A stretch of DNA of 49,566 nt from Corynebacterium variabile (GTDB lineage: Bacteria; Actinomycetota; Actinomycetes; Mycobacteriales; Mycobacteriaceae). Under the pieces are notes generated by a model. It saw only the letters and a program-made list of their open reading frames with translations, was not told the origin of the DNA and made no database searches. The stretch is taken from positions 1-49,566 of the forward strand of contig NZ_BJNT01000026.1 of the NCBI RefSeq assembly GCF_006539825.1. Reading direction: 5' to 3'. Shown piece after piece: positions 16,976 to 25,206 of the stretch. A program made the translations under genes and the position numbers. Within the stretch, counting starts at the first letter, position 1; each line of letters starts with the position of its first letter.

Positions 16976-18070
16976 ATGCTTCTTTCCCCGGTCACCCGGC
17001 GCACCGCCTCGCTGCTCAGCTCGCTGAGCGTCCTGCTGGCCGGCGGCATCCTGACCACCGCCCCTGCCACGGCTGAACCTGTCGCCACCGCCACCGTCCA
17101 CCGGGACGCCACCACTCCCGGCCTCACCGAGGACGAATCCACCTGGCGCGAGGTCCTCGACGACCACCCCGACATCGAGGAGGTGTGGACGCACTCCCCC
17201 TCAATGAACCGCGACATCCCGCTGCTCGTGCGCCCCGCCTCCGAGCCCGGCGCGCCGACGCTCTACCTGCTCAACGGTGTCGACGGCGGACGCGAAGACC
17301 ACCAGTGGTTCGGACAGGGCCTCGCCACCGAGTTCTTCGCCGACAAGAACGTCAACGTCGTCGTCCCGGTGGACGGGAAGAACTCCTACTACTCCGACTG
17401 GCTGTCGACCTCGTCGCTGGACCGGGCGGACCGCGGCGGGCAGCGTCAGCAGTGGGGCACGTACCTGGCGGAGGAGCTGCCCGGGCCACTGGAGGCGTCC
17501 CTGCACGCCAACGGCACCCGCGCGGTGGCCGGGGTCTCCATGGCGGCGACTTCGGCGGTGCAGCTCGTCCAGGACAATCCCGGCCTCTACTCCGCCGCCG
17601 CGGGCCTCTCCGGCTGCTACGACACCACGTCCCCGCAGGGTCGCGGCATGGTGGACGCTGTCGTCTCCAACGACGATTCCGGAGCCACCACCGACCAGTT
17701 GTGGGGCCCGGTCACCGGCGACGTCGCCCGGGCCCACGACCCGGCGGCCAACGTCGGGAAACTGCGTCCCGAGGTGCAGGGGTCCCGGCTGCCGCTGTAC
17801 CTCTCCGCGGCGCGCGGCAATCCCTCCGGGGCGGAAGCCCGGGGTCTTCGCGAGATGCCCGACATCGCCGAACGGGCGGGGAATCTCGCCGCGGGAACCG
17901 GACTGGAGGCCGGTGCCTTCTACTGCACCATGAACTTCGAGCGGCAGCTCGCCGACGCCGGTGTCCCGGCCACCGTCCACTACGCGCCCGCCGGCCTGCA
18001 CAGCTGGCACTACTTCTCGTTGGCCCTGCAGGACGCCTGGCCCACCCTGTCCCGCGGTCTCGGTGTATGA
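16976..18070 (+). CDS. Secreted mycoloyltransferase, shorter paralogue
   Basis: A 364-aa member of the same family as 15289-16668, with a signal peptide (basic TRR, hydrophobic 13-30, cleavage after ATA around residue 34). The nucleophile is Ser188 in GVSMAA; the C-terminal catalytic His lies in LHSWHYF. VYLLNG/LYLLNGVDGG and SYYSDW motifs are shared. It lacks the C-terminal extension of its neighbour. The ATG at 16976 follows GACAGGA and begins the signal peptide directly; upstream in-frame starts give a non-signal-like leader. Paralogue divergence suggests different acceptors, which sequence cannot tell. Confidence 0.92.
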   Translation: MLLSPVTRRTASLLSSLSVLLAGGILTTAPATAEPVATATVHRDATTPGLTEDESTWREVLDDHPDIEEVWTHSPSMNRDIPLLVRPASEPGAPTLYLLNGVDGGREDHQWFGQGLATEFFADKNVNVVVPVDGKNSYYSDWLSTSSLDRADRGGQRQQWGTYLAEELPGPLEASLHANGTRAVAGVSMAATSAVQLVQDNPGLYSAAAGLSGCYDTTSPQGRGMVDAVVSNDDSGATTDQLWGPVTGDVARAHDPAANVGKLRPEVQGSRLPLYLSAARGNPSGAEARGLREMPDIAERAGNLAAGTGLEAGAFYCTMNFERQLADAGVPATVHYAPAGLHSWHYFSLALQDAWPTLSRGLGV

Positions 18071-18079
18071 GCCCCGGCG

Positions 18080-18087
18080 TATAGCCT
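18080..18087 (+). promoter_or_regulatory. -10 element of a leaderless promoter (flippase-like gene)
   Basis: TATAGCCT contains TAGCCT (18082-18087), which ends 7 nt before the GTG at 18095. Only 24 bp separate this gene from the mycoloyltransferase stop. Confidence 0.5.
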
Positions 18088-18094
18088 GTAGCCC

Positions 18095-19396
18095 GTGAGG
18101 CGAGCCGGACGTTCCCTGACCGTGGCGACACTTGTCGTCGCGGTCTCCGGCTATGCCGTCACGGTGCTCGCCGGTCACGCCCTGACACCGGCGGACTATG
18201 AACGTTTCACCGTCTACTGGGGACTGTTCTTCGCCTGTACCGGCGTACTCGACGGACTACTGCAGGAGACGACACGGGCGGTGTCGACGCAGCGCCACCG
18301 CGGGCATGCGGACGAGGACGCAGACCCGGGTCACGGCAGCACCGCGGCCGCACCCCACGCCCGCCCACTCACTGTCGCCGCCGGTGTCAGTCTGGGTACC
18401 GGAGGGCTGGTCGTCGCGTCCTCCCCGCTGTGGGCCGACGGGCTGCTGCCGGACACCGGCGGGGTCACGTTGCTGGCTGCCGGCCTGGCCTGTTACGCCG
18501 TACAGGCCACGGTGTGCGGGATGCTGTCGGCCGCCGGACGGTGGCGGACCTATGCCTGGCTGATCAGCGTGGACAGTGCGGTCCGGGTACTGCTCGCCGC
18601 GGTGGCCTGGGCGGCCGGTTGGCACCTGACCGCGTTCCTTCTCGTCACCGTGCTCGGCGCGGCGACATGGACCGGTCTGGCACTGCTGTCGCTGCGTCCT
18701 TCTGCCGGACCGGTACGTGGCGTCCTGCGGGCCGTCGCCGATGTGCCGACCGGGGAGTTCCTGCGCCGCTGTGGTGCGGCGATGGTGGCGTCCGGCGCGA
18801 ATGCCCTGCTCATCACCGGCTTCCCGGTGCTGATCACGGTCACCTCGACCGACGCCGCCCCCGGTGCGCTGGCCGCGGTGATCACCGCCGTCACGTTGAC
18901 CCGTGCTCCGCTGCTCGTGCCGCTGCAGCGTTTCCTCCCCGCCCTCATCGTCCATCTCACCGGACACCGCGCTGCCCCGCTCCCCACGGTGCTGCGGCTG
19001 CTCGGGTGGTGCGTCGCGGCGTCACTGGCCGGAGGTGCGCTGGCGTGGTTGTTCGCCGTGCCTGTGGCGTCCCTCTTCTTCCCCACGGAACTGGTGGCGG
19101 ACGCCGCGACGTTCGCCGTGCTCACCGTGGCGTCCGGCGCCCTGGCGGTACTCATGGTCACCGGGGCGGCGGTGCTGGCCGCCGAGCGGCACGCGGTCTA
19201 CGTCGCCGGGTGGCTCGTGGCGACCGTCATGGCGGTCGCCCTGCTGTTGACCGGAGTCGACCCGGCCGTGCGCGCCGCCCTCGCTGTCGGCGTGGCCCCC
19301 CTGGTCGGCGCGGCGGTGCACCTGGTGGCGGTCAGGCCTTCGAGAGTGTCGCGGCCGGCTTCTCGACCGGCAGGTTCTTCGTCGAGAAGGCCGTGA
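18095..19396 (+). CDS. Polytopic membrane protein resembling polysaccharide/lipid flippases
   Basis: A 433-aa protein with about twelve hydrophobic helices, a His/Asp-rich cytoplasmic loop near residues 67-90, and a basic Ser/Arg/Pro-rich tail. The pattern (paired helices, few charged residues inside membranes, conserved Arg in RAPLLVPLQRFLPALIVHL) resembles the MOP superfamily of Wzx/MATE-type exporters, but no diagnostic motif is decisive. The start is GTG without a Shine-Dalgarno. Position after two mycoloyltransferases suggests envelope glycan or lipid transport; this is inference. The 3' end overlaps the convergent MFS gene by 65 bp. Confidence 0.8.
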   Translation: MRRAGRSLTVATLVVAVSGYAVTVLAGHALTPADYERFTVYWGLFFACTGVLDGLLQETTRAVSTQRHRGHADEDADPGHGSTAAAPHARPLTVAAGVSLGTGGLVVASSPLWADGLLPDTGGVTLLAAGLACYAVQATVCGMLSAAGRWRTYAWLISVDSAVRVLLAAVAWAAGWHLTAFLLVTVLGAATWTGLALLSLRPSAGPVRGVLRAVADVPTGEFLRRCGAAMVASGANALLITGFPVLITVTSTDAAPGALAAVITAVTLTRAPLLVPLQRFLPALIVHLTGHRAAPLPTVLRLLGWCVAASLAGGALAWLFAVPVASLFFPTELVADAATFAVLTVASGALAVLMVTGAAVLAAERHAVYVAGWLVATVMAVALLLTGVDPAVRAALAVGVAPLVGAAVHLVAVRPSRVSRPASRPAGSSSRRP

Positions 19397-20612
19397 CGAC
19401 GGCCAGGCAGAGGACCGCCATGACGATGCCGAAGCCCAGCATCTCGGTGTAGTCGAAGGTGTCGGACAGTTCGGTGAGGATCATCGGGAAGAAGAAGCCG
19501 ATGTAGGTCAGGGCGTAGTAGACGGCGGTGAGGCCGCCGAGGTCGTCCGGGCCGGCGATGCGCTGCACCTCGGTGAGGCCGGAGACCATGCACAGGCCGT
19601 AACCGGCACCGAGGACGACCGCGACGATGATCGTGTTCCAGATGGCGATCTCGCCGGCGGAGACTGTGGCGATGAACATGCCCACGAGCACCAGGCACAG
19701 GCCGAGGATCGGACCACGGGCGTTGTGGGTGGTGTTGATCCGCGAGCCGAACTGCTGGATGGTGAAGCCGCAGCCCAGGCAGACCACGGTGAGCAGTGCC
19801 GAGAAGGCGATCGGGGTGGAGACCTGGTCCTGGACCAGCCGCGGCATGATCGCGTAGGAGACACCGGCCGCACCGAAGACCCAGGGGGCCATCGGGGCGA
19901 CGACCGTGAGGAAGCGACGGTCCTTGACCGAGGGGATCTTCAGGTCGCTCCACAGCGAACCGTGGACCTTGAGGTGCGCGGACTGGCGGGTCTCCGGGAT
20001 GGAGAGGATGCCGGCCAGGGCGATGGCCGAGAGGATCGCATGGACGATGTACGGCAGCTGCCCGGGGATCGGCCCCCACTCGGCGAGCACACCGGCGACG
20101 CCTGCACCGAGACCGAAGCCGGCGGTGTTCGACATCGCGGCACGCTGGGCGCCGGTGCCGGGCCGGGAGTGCGGGTCGAAGGGTGCGACGGAGAGTTCCT
20201 TGATCCAGGAACCGCCGGCGGACATGACGATGCCGACACCGACACCGGCGAGGACGCGACCGACGAGGATCGCCCACTCGGTGGTCTCACCGGCGGCGAT
20301 GAAGATGCTGCCGAGCAGGGCGATCAGCGGGGCCGGGAGCATGATGAGTTTGCGTCCGTAGCGGTCGGACAGCGGGCCGGCGAGGAGCAGTGCGGCGACG
20401 ATGCCGACAGCGTAGGAGACCAGGAGGGAGTCGATGAAGACGTCGCTGAAGACCGCTTCCTCGCGGTAGAAGACGAGCATCGGGGTGGCTTCGTTGCCGC
20501 CCCAGGCGACGGTGAAGACGGCGAAAGCGACGATGAGCCACGCGCGGCCGCCCCTGGCGCGTGTGGTTCCCCTGTGTTGTGCCGGATTGTCCGGCTGCTC
20601 CTGTTCAGTCAT
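19332..20612 (-). CDS. MFS transporter
   Basis: A 426-aa major facilitator superfamily permease with 12 predicted helices. The loop 2-3 signature is GPLSDRYGRKLIM (motif A), and GRVLAGVGVGIVMSAGGSWIKE covers helices 4-5 of the sugar/aromatic acid porter type. Substrate is not recognisable. The N-terminus is short, hydrophilic and cytoplasmic. TACGAT ends 7 nt before the ATG, so the gene is probably leaderless. It is divergent from the acyl-CoA oxidase gene (86-bp spacer) and convergent, with 65 bp overlap, with the flippase-like gene. Confidence 0.9.
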   Translation of the reverse strand: MTEQEQPDNPAQHRGTTRARGGRAWLIVAFAVFTVAWGGNEATPMLVFYREEAVFSDVFIDSLLVSYAVGIVAALLLAGPLSDRYGRKLIMLPAPLIALLGSIFIAAGETTEWAILVGRVLAGVGVGIVMSAGGSWIKELSVAPFDPHSRPGTGAQRAAMSNTAGFGLGAGVAGVLAEWGPIPGQLPYIVHAILSAIALAGILSIPETRQSAHLKVHGSLWSDLKIPSVKDRRFLTVVAPMAPWVFGAAGVSYAIMPRLVQDQVSTPIAFSALLTVVCLGCGFTIQQFGSRINTTHNARGPILGLCLVLVGMFIATVSAGEIAIWNTIIVAVVLGAGYGLCMVSGLTEVQRIAGPDDLGGLTAVYYALTYIGFFFPMILTELSDTFDYTEMLGFGIVMAVLCLAVVTAFSTKNLPVEKPAATLSKA

Positions 20613-20619
20613 GAGTTAC

Positions 20620-20625
20620 ATCGTA
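20620..20625 (-). promoter_or_regulatory. -10 element of the leaderless MFS promoter
   Basis: TACGAT on the minus strand, 7 nt upstream of the ATG at 20612. Confidence 0.55.
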
Positions 20626-20684
20626 GACCCCCTCCCCACCTGTGATGCAATGTGGTCCTACCTTTAAGGCTCGGCCGGCTTACG

Positions 20685-20690
20685 TATCAT
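20685..20690 (+). promoter_or_regulatory. -10 element of the acyl-CoA oxidase-like gene
   Basis: TATCAT lies 8 nt before the ATG at 20699. The AGGGGG between them is too close to the ATG to be a good Shine-Dalgarno, so initiation is likely leaderless. Confidence 0.45.
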
Positions 20691-20698
20691 CAGGGGGT

Positions 20699-22810
20699 AT
20701 GACCAACACCGACACCACCGGACTCACCCGCCGGGACGGCGACACCCCTGAAAAGCTCCGCGCCCTCGCCGATGACGCCCAGCGCGCCGCTGTCGCCGCC
20801 GAGCTCAAGGCGGCACTCGACGGTCCGTACGCCGAGGCCCGCGACGCCGCCCGGGCCCTCATCGACGCCAAGGGACTGCGCGCCGACGACACCCTCCCGC
20901 TCGACGAGGCCCGCGAGCGCACCATGTCCCAGCTCTTCGACGTCCTGTCGACCGGCTCACCCCGCGGTTCCTTCCGTAAGGACCACGGCGGCACAGAGGA
21001 CATCGGCGCCACCCTGGCCTCCCTGGAGACCGTCGGCGGCGCCGACCTCTCCCTGATGGTCAAGGCCGGCGTCCAGTGGGGCCTGTGGGGAGGTGCCGTG
21101 GAGAACCTCGGCACCGACCGCCACATCCCGCTGATCAAGGACATCATGGAGCTGCGCGTCCCCGGCTCCTTCGGCATGACCGAGCGCGGCCACGGCTCCG
21201 ACGTCCAGTCCCTTGAGACCACCGCCGTCTACGACCGCGCCACCGGCGAATTCGTCATCCACACCCCGACCCCCATGGCCGAGAAGTGGTACATCGGCAA
21301 TGCCGCGAAGGACGCCACCAAGGCGGCCGTGTTCTGCCAGCTCTACACCCCCGCCGGCGACTACGAGGAGCCGGCCGACGCGTCCGTGCCCGGGTCCTGG
21401 GGCGAGACCCATGGCGTCCACTGCCTCGTCGTCGATCTGCGGGACGCCGAGGGCAGGGTCCTGCCCGACGTCCATATCGGCGACCACATGTACAAGGGCG
21501 GACTGAAGGGTGTGGACAACGGCACCCTGCGCTTCGACCATGTCCGCGTCCCGCGCGAGAACCTGCTCAACCGCTTCGCCGACGTCTCCGAGGCCGGCGA
21601 GTACTCCTCCCCCATCGAGTCCGACGGTGCCCGCTTCTTCACCATGCTGGGTGCGCTGATCCGCGGCCGCATCACCGTCGGCGCGTCCGCCGGTTCCGCC
21701 GCCCGGACCTCTCTGGCCATCGCCACGAAGTACGCGAACAAGCGTCGGCAGTTCGCCGCGGACGATTCCCTGCCGGAGTCGAAGCTCATCGAGCACCGGA
21801 AGCACCGGCTGCGTCTCATCCCGCTCATCGCGAAGTCCTATGCGCTGCAGACCGCATCCAACAAGCTGATCAGCCGGCTCAACGAGCTGGAGACCAGCAT
21901 CCCGGACCGCACGAACATGACCAAGGAGCAGTCCGCCGACCAGCGTGAGCTCGAGGCGCACGCCGCCGCACTCAAGGCGGCGAACACCACCCACGCCAGC
22001 CGGACCATCCAGGAATGCCGCGAGGCCTGCGGCGGTGCCGGATACATGGCCGAGAACCTGCTCACCACCTTCAAGGACGACTCCGACGTCTTCACCACCT
22101 TCGAGGGCGACAACGTCGTGATGATCCAGCTCGCCGCCAAGGAGCTGCTCACCGGCTTCTCCCGCGAGATGGGCAATCTCGGTCCACTGGAGATCGTCCG
22201 CTTCGGTCTGGACAACTTCGGCACGCTGCTCAAGCGCCGGACCGCTGCCGAGAAGATCATCCAGAACCTCGTCGACTCGGTCACCGACCGGGAGACCACC
22301 TCCCTGTTCGACCCTGCCTACCAGGTCGAACTGCTCACCGAGCGCGAGGACCGACTGTTGATGAGCCTCATCCGCCGCATCCGACCCGCCCAGAAGATGT
22401 CCACCGAGGACGCGGCCGCGCTCGTCGACAGCTGCCAGGACCACATGCTCTCCTGCGCGTGGGCCCACGTCGACCGCATCGTGCTGGAGACGCTGCTGGA
22501 GACCGAGTCCGCCCTGCCGGACTCCCAGGCGAAGAAGATCATGGAACAGATCCGTGACGTCTACGTCCTCGACATCATCAACGGGAACTCCGGCTGGTAC
22601 CAGGAGCAGAACCTGCTCAACGGGGCCCGCACCAAGGCCGCCCGCGCCGCGCTCAACGACCTCGTCGACTCCCTCGGCCCCTGGTCCGAGACCCTGGTGG
22701 ACGCCTTCGCGGTGCCTGCCTCCGTGCTCGACGTCCCGCTGCTGGAGGATGTCAGCGACCCGACGGCACTGACCTTCCGCTCCGTGACGAACCCCGCCGC
22801 GGGAATGTGA
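20699..22810 (+). CDS. Acyl-CoA oxidase / acyl-CoA dehydrogenase family protein
   Basis: A 703-aa FAD enzyme of the acyl-CoA oxidase branch, introducing the 2,3 double bond in acyl-CoA (first step of beta-oxidation). Motifs: FGMTERGHGSDVQSLET (FAD and substrate binding), YKGGLKGVDNGTLRFDHV followed by RVPRENLLNRF, CREACGGAGYMAENLL, and TTFEGDNVVMIQLAAKELL containing the expected catalytic Glu. The C-terminal 200 residues form the second helical domain of oxidases. Length is typical. It is not known from sequence whether oxygen or an electron carrier is the acceptor. The ATG at 20699 is favoured over one at 20642 because it follows a -10 hexamer. Confidence 0.92.
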   Translation: MTNTDTTGLTRRDGDTPEKLRALADDAQRAAVAAELKAALDGPYAEARDAARALIDAKGLRADDTLPLDEARERTMSQLFDVLSTGSPRGSFRKDHGGTEDIGATLASLETVGGADLSLMVKAGVQWGLWGGAVENLGTDRHIPLIKDIMELRVPGSFGMTERGHGSDVQSLETTAVYDRATGEFVIHTPTPMAEKWYIGNAAKDATKAAVFCQLYTPAGDYEEPADASVPGSWGETHGVHCLVVDLRDAEGRVLPDVHIGDHMYKGGLKGVDNGTLRFDHVRVPRENLLNRFADVSEAGEYSSPIESDGARFFTMLGALIRGRITVGASAGSAARTSLAIATKYANKRRQFAADDSLPESKLIEHRKHRLRLIPLIAKSYALQTASNKLISRLNELETSIPDRTNMTKEQSADQRELEAHAAALKAANTTHASRTIQECREACGGAGYMAENLLTTFKDDSDVFTTFEGDNVVMIQLAAKELLTGFSREMGNLGPLEIVRFGLDNFGTLLKRRTAAEKIIQNLVDSVTDRETTSLFDPAYQVELLTEREDRLLMSLIRRIRPAQKMSTEDAAALVDSCQDHMLSCAWAHVDRIVLETLLETESALPDSQAKKIMEQIRDVYVLDIINGNSGWYQEQNLLNGARTKAARAALNDLVDSLGPWSETLVDAFAVPASVLDVPLLEDVSDPTALTFRSVTNPAAGM

Positions 22811-22823
22811 CGGGACGCCACCG

Positions 22824-23240
22824 ATGAGACTGCTGCTCAATATCATCTGGCTGGTGCTGTCCGGGTTCTGGCTGTTCTGCGGCTACGTGCTCGCCGGCAT
22901 CATCGCCTGCATCTTCATCGTCACGATTCCGTTCGGGGTGGCGTCCTTCCGGGTCGCCGGCTACGTGCTCTGGCCGTTCGGCCGGGAGGTCGTGGCCGCC
23001 CCGGGCGCCGGTGTGGGTTCCGGCATCGGCAACGTGATCTGGTTCCTGGTCGCCGGCCTGTGGCTGGCGCTGGGACATATCGCCACGGCGTTCCTGCTGG
23101 CGATCACCGTCATCGGACTGCCGCTGGCCTGGGCGAACCTCAAGCTCATCCCGGTGACCTGCTTCCCCTTCGGCAAGCGGGTCGTGACTTCCCGCGACCT
23201 GGCGCATGCGCCGGTGCACTACCCGGGGTACGCGCAGTAG
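22824..23240 (+). CDS. YccF domain membrane protein
   Basis: A 138-aa inner-membrane protein containing two YccF repeats (residues about 1-55 and 66-120), each with the pattern NIIW/NVIW, then a hydrophobic stretch and a cytoplasmic FG/FPFG(R/K) V motif. Function of the family is unknown. It begins 13 bp after the acyl-CoA oxidase stop and is probably co-transcribed. No terminator is visible before the convergent frameshifted gene 5 bp downstream. Confidence 0.9.
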   Translation: MRLLLNIIWLVLSGFWLFCGYVLAGIIACIFIVTIPFGVASFRVAGYVLWPFGREVVAAPGAGVGSGIGNVIWFLVAGLWLALGHIATAFLLAITVIGLPLAWANLKLIPVTCFPFGKRVVTSRDLAHAPVHYPGYAQ

Positions 23241-23245
23241 GCCCC

Positions 23246-23784
23246 TCAGCCGGTGATGTCCCACCAGTACCGGCCCTTGACGTCGCGGGTGACGTGCACC
23301 GGGACCGGGTCGGGCAGGTTCATGCGGTACCCGCCCCGGTACATCGCCCGGCGCGCCGCCTTCCGCTCCTGACGCGTCGGCAGATCGAAGTCTGAGATGG
23401 CGCCGTCACCGGACCGGAGCGGGCCCGCCTGCCAGAGGTAGATACCCTCGAACGACTGCGCCGCCACCCGGTCAGGCAGCCCCTCCGGCTCCCCCCCGTC
23501 CAGATCACCACCTCCCTCGGTGCCACGTGGTTCGCCGCGGCACCGGACGCCGCCCGGCCCTCAGTCTGCTGCCGGAACGCCTGCGCCTGCGCCGGACGCA
23601 CCACCACCCGGGCTTTCTGCCCGCTGGAGTACTCGCTCTTGATGTGCCGCGCGGTGAGGACCACCGCGACGATCCACCCGTCCCATTCCTCGGCCGTCGG
23701 CGTCGTGTCGCGCTGACGCCGACGCACCCGTCGGGTCACCTCGTTGATCACCGCGACGAGGACGCAGATGACCACGACGGCCAC
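23246..23784 (-). pseudogene. Membrane-anchored protein gene split by a frameshift in a G7 run
   Basis: The first part (GTG 23784 down to about 23490) encodes an N-terminal anchor (VVVICVLVAVINEV) and a basic soluble region ending REVVIWTG. The second part, in another frame, continues EPEGLPDRVAAQSFEGIYLWQ and ends GRYWWDITG at 23246. The switch falls exactly at C7/G7 (23490-23496): one added G, or two removed, restores a single frame of about 178 codons. Both halves have coding-like composition. It may be a real mutation, phase variation or a base-calling error. No family recognised. Confidence 0.7.
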
Positions 23785-23807
23785 TATGAAGCCGACGGGG
23801 GCACGGG

Positions 23808-24383
23808 TCAGCCCAGGCCGAAGAGCGGATCGCGGCCGACGTAGGCCATCAGCCGGATGGTCGGGGTCGCGTCCGCCGGGGCCTCGACCGGGGCACCGAA
23901 AGAGCCGCCGACGCGCAGCTTGTCGCCGAGCGACATGAAGCCGGCGAGGTTCTTCTCCGCGAAGTCCGTGTCCAGTTCCACGTCACGGCCCTGCGACCTC
24001 GCCAGATCCCAGGTGTGCATGAAGATGTCAGGGATGAGGAAGCCGGAGATGTTGCGGCTCAGCGACTGGCCTGGGATGGGGCCACGGGTGACCGGGGTGT
24101 CTGCGATCGCGGGGTCTTCGAGAGCGGCCTGCGTGACCGTGACAAACTGCCGCCACGCCTCGGCCGGGTCGGAGTTCTTGTCCTCGGTGAACGTGACGTC
24201 CACCCCGGCGTCCTCCAGCGCCGGTCCCGCCCAGCTGACGATGTGCCCGACGAGGTCGCGGGCCTTCCACTCCGTGCAGGGTGTCTGCGCGTCCCAGCTG
24301 TCGGCGGCCACCGCCTCAACCTGTGCGGTGAAACCGGCGGCGACCTCGCGGAACCGGTCGGCGGTGGTGCTGGGCAGTGCCAT
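23808..24383 (-). CDS. TIGR03086-type protein (DinB / mycothiol-dependent maleylpyruvate isomerase N-terminal fold)
   Basis: A 191-aa four-helix-bundle protein. CTEWKARDLVGHIVSWAG and the later DIFMHTWDLARSQG supply the metal-binding His residues of this fold. Members are abundant in actinobacteria and some are mycothiol S-transferases; substrate is unknown here. An AGGAGG ribosome site lies 6 nt before the ATG at 24383. An ATG further upstream lacks one. Confidence 0.88.
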   Translation of the reverse strand: MALPSTTADRFREVAAGFTAQVEAVAADSWDAQTPCTEWKARDLVGHIVSWAGPALEDAGVDVTFTEDKNSDPAEAWRQFVTVTQAALEDPAIADTPVTRGPIPGQSLSRNISGFLIPDIFMHTWDLARSQGRDVELDTDFAEKNLAGFMSLGDKLRVGGSFGAPVEAPADATPTIRLMAYVGRDPLFGLG

Positions 24384-24479
24384 GTGGGCCTCCTGGGCAG
24401 GGGTGTCTGATCCCCTCCGAGGGTACCCCTGCACCGTGGCCGTGTCCGGTGCCCCGTCCGGTGGCCCGCCCGCCGGGTT

Positions 24480-24731
24480 CTACTCGGCGGCGGGCTCCGG
24501 GGCGAGGTCGACGATGGTGAACTCGTCGTCCTCACGCTGTGCGGACAGGTGCTCGATGGAGAGCTCGGCGGTGCGCTTCTGCTGGTGGGCACCGCTGAAC
24601 TTCCAGGCGTCCTCCGCGTCCCCGCGGTACAGGACAGCGAACTTGTCGTGGTGCTGTTCTTCGCCGGCGACGATGACCTTGTCCCCCGTCATGGGATCGG
24701 TGTAGCTGTACTGGTTTCCGTTGTCGGACAT
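24480..24731 (-). CDS. Small acidic hypothetical protein
   Basis: An 83-aa protein beginning MSDNGNQYSYTDPMTGDK, with an acidic tail and no membrane segment or cysteine. AGGAG lies 8 nt before the ATG. It stands alone as the last host gene before the tRNA scar. Not recognised beyond being typical of small coryneform conserved proteins. Confidence 0.75.
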   Translation of the reverse strand: MSDNGNQYSYTDPMTGDKVIVAGEEQHHDKFAVLYRGDAEDAWKFSGAHQQKRTAELSIEHLSAQREDDEFTIVDLAPEPAAE

Positions 24732-24961
24732 ACCGTGGCTCCTGTTTCTCTGTGGTGAATGGCGGTTACATGCCGTCCGACACGAGGGTACCGAGAAACG
24801 GTGACCGAAACGGCCGGTTCCGCCGGTTCTGCCGGGAAGCGTCTGGCGGCTCCCCCTGCAGCGTGGCATCTGTCCGTCTCGCCTGAGCCCGCCAAGGCGA
24901 CATGACCAGACGCCGCTGCGCACTTACCGCTTCCGGATGACGGAGGTACGCGCGAGATACA

Positions 24962-25000
24962 CGAAGCCCCAGGCGAACCGGGGTTCTACCTGGGGCTTCG
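24962..25000 (-). terminator. Terminator of the original tRNA-Thr gene
   Basis: A perfect 12-bp stem (24962-24973 with 24989-25000) and a 15-nt loop, 2 nt past the tRNA CCA end. The remaining space 24732-24961 holds no gene that I can support. Confidence 0.75.
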
Positions 25001-25002
25001 GA

Positions 25003-25050
25003 TGGAGCCGCTTGCGAGAATCGAACTCGCGACCTTTTCATTACGAGTGA
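25003..25050 (-). other. att scar: 3' half of tRNA-Thr(CGT)
   Basis: On the minus strand this reads as a tRNA from the anticodon arm to CCA: stem TTTCA/TGAAA with loop CTCGTAA (anticodon CGT), a variable loop, T-arm GCGAG-TTCGATT-CTCGC, acceptor strand AAGCGGC, discriminator T and encoded CCA. The matching 5' acceptor GCCGCTT and a D-arm are missing: sequence to the right (25051-25100) does not fold as tRNA. This is the usual product of phage integration into a tRNA 3' end. The intact tRNA should be at the other prophage end. Confidence 0.85.
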
Positions 25051-25121
25051 AAGGGGAATACGCTTTGACCTGCGCTTATTCTCTCCGTGTTCGGGATCTG
25101 TTCGAACTTGACACGCGAAGA

Positions 25122-25151
25122 AGCCCCCACCGACGTGTGCCGGTGGGGGCT
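25122..25151 (-). terminator. Terminator of the phage late operon
   Basis: A perfect 11-bp stem (25122-25132 with 25141-25151) with an 8-nt loop, followed on the minus strand by TTCTTCG. It lies 55 bp past the last lysis-region gene and stops the long leftward transcript before the host att site. Confidence 0.88.
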
Positions 25152-25206
25152 GGGGAGCACCAGGGTCAGGGGTGGGGGACGCCCCGCGCTCGACCCGAGG
25201 ACGGGC

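Noticed and set aside
25003..25100. A complete tRNA-Thr gene
   Set aside because: The 5' acceptor strand GCCGCTT and a D-arm are missing to the right of the anticodon arm; only the 3' half matches.
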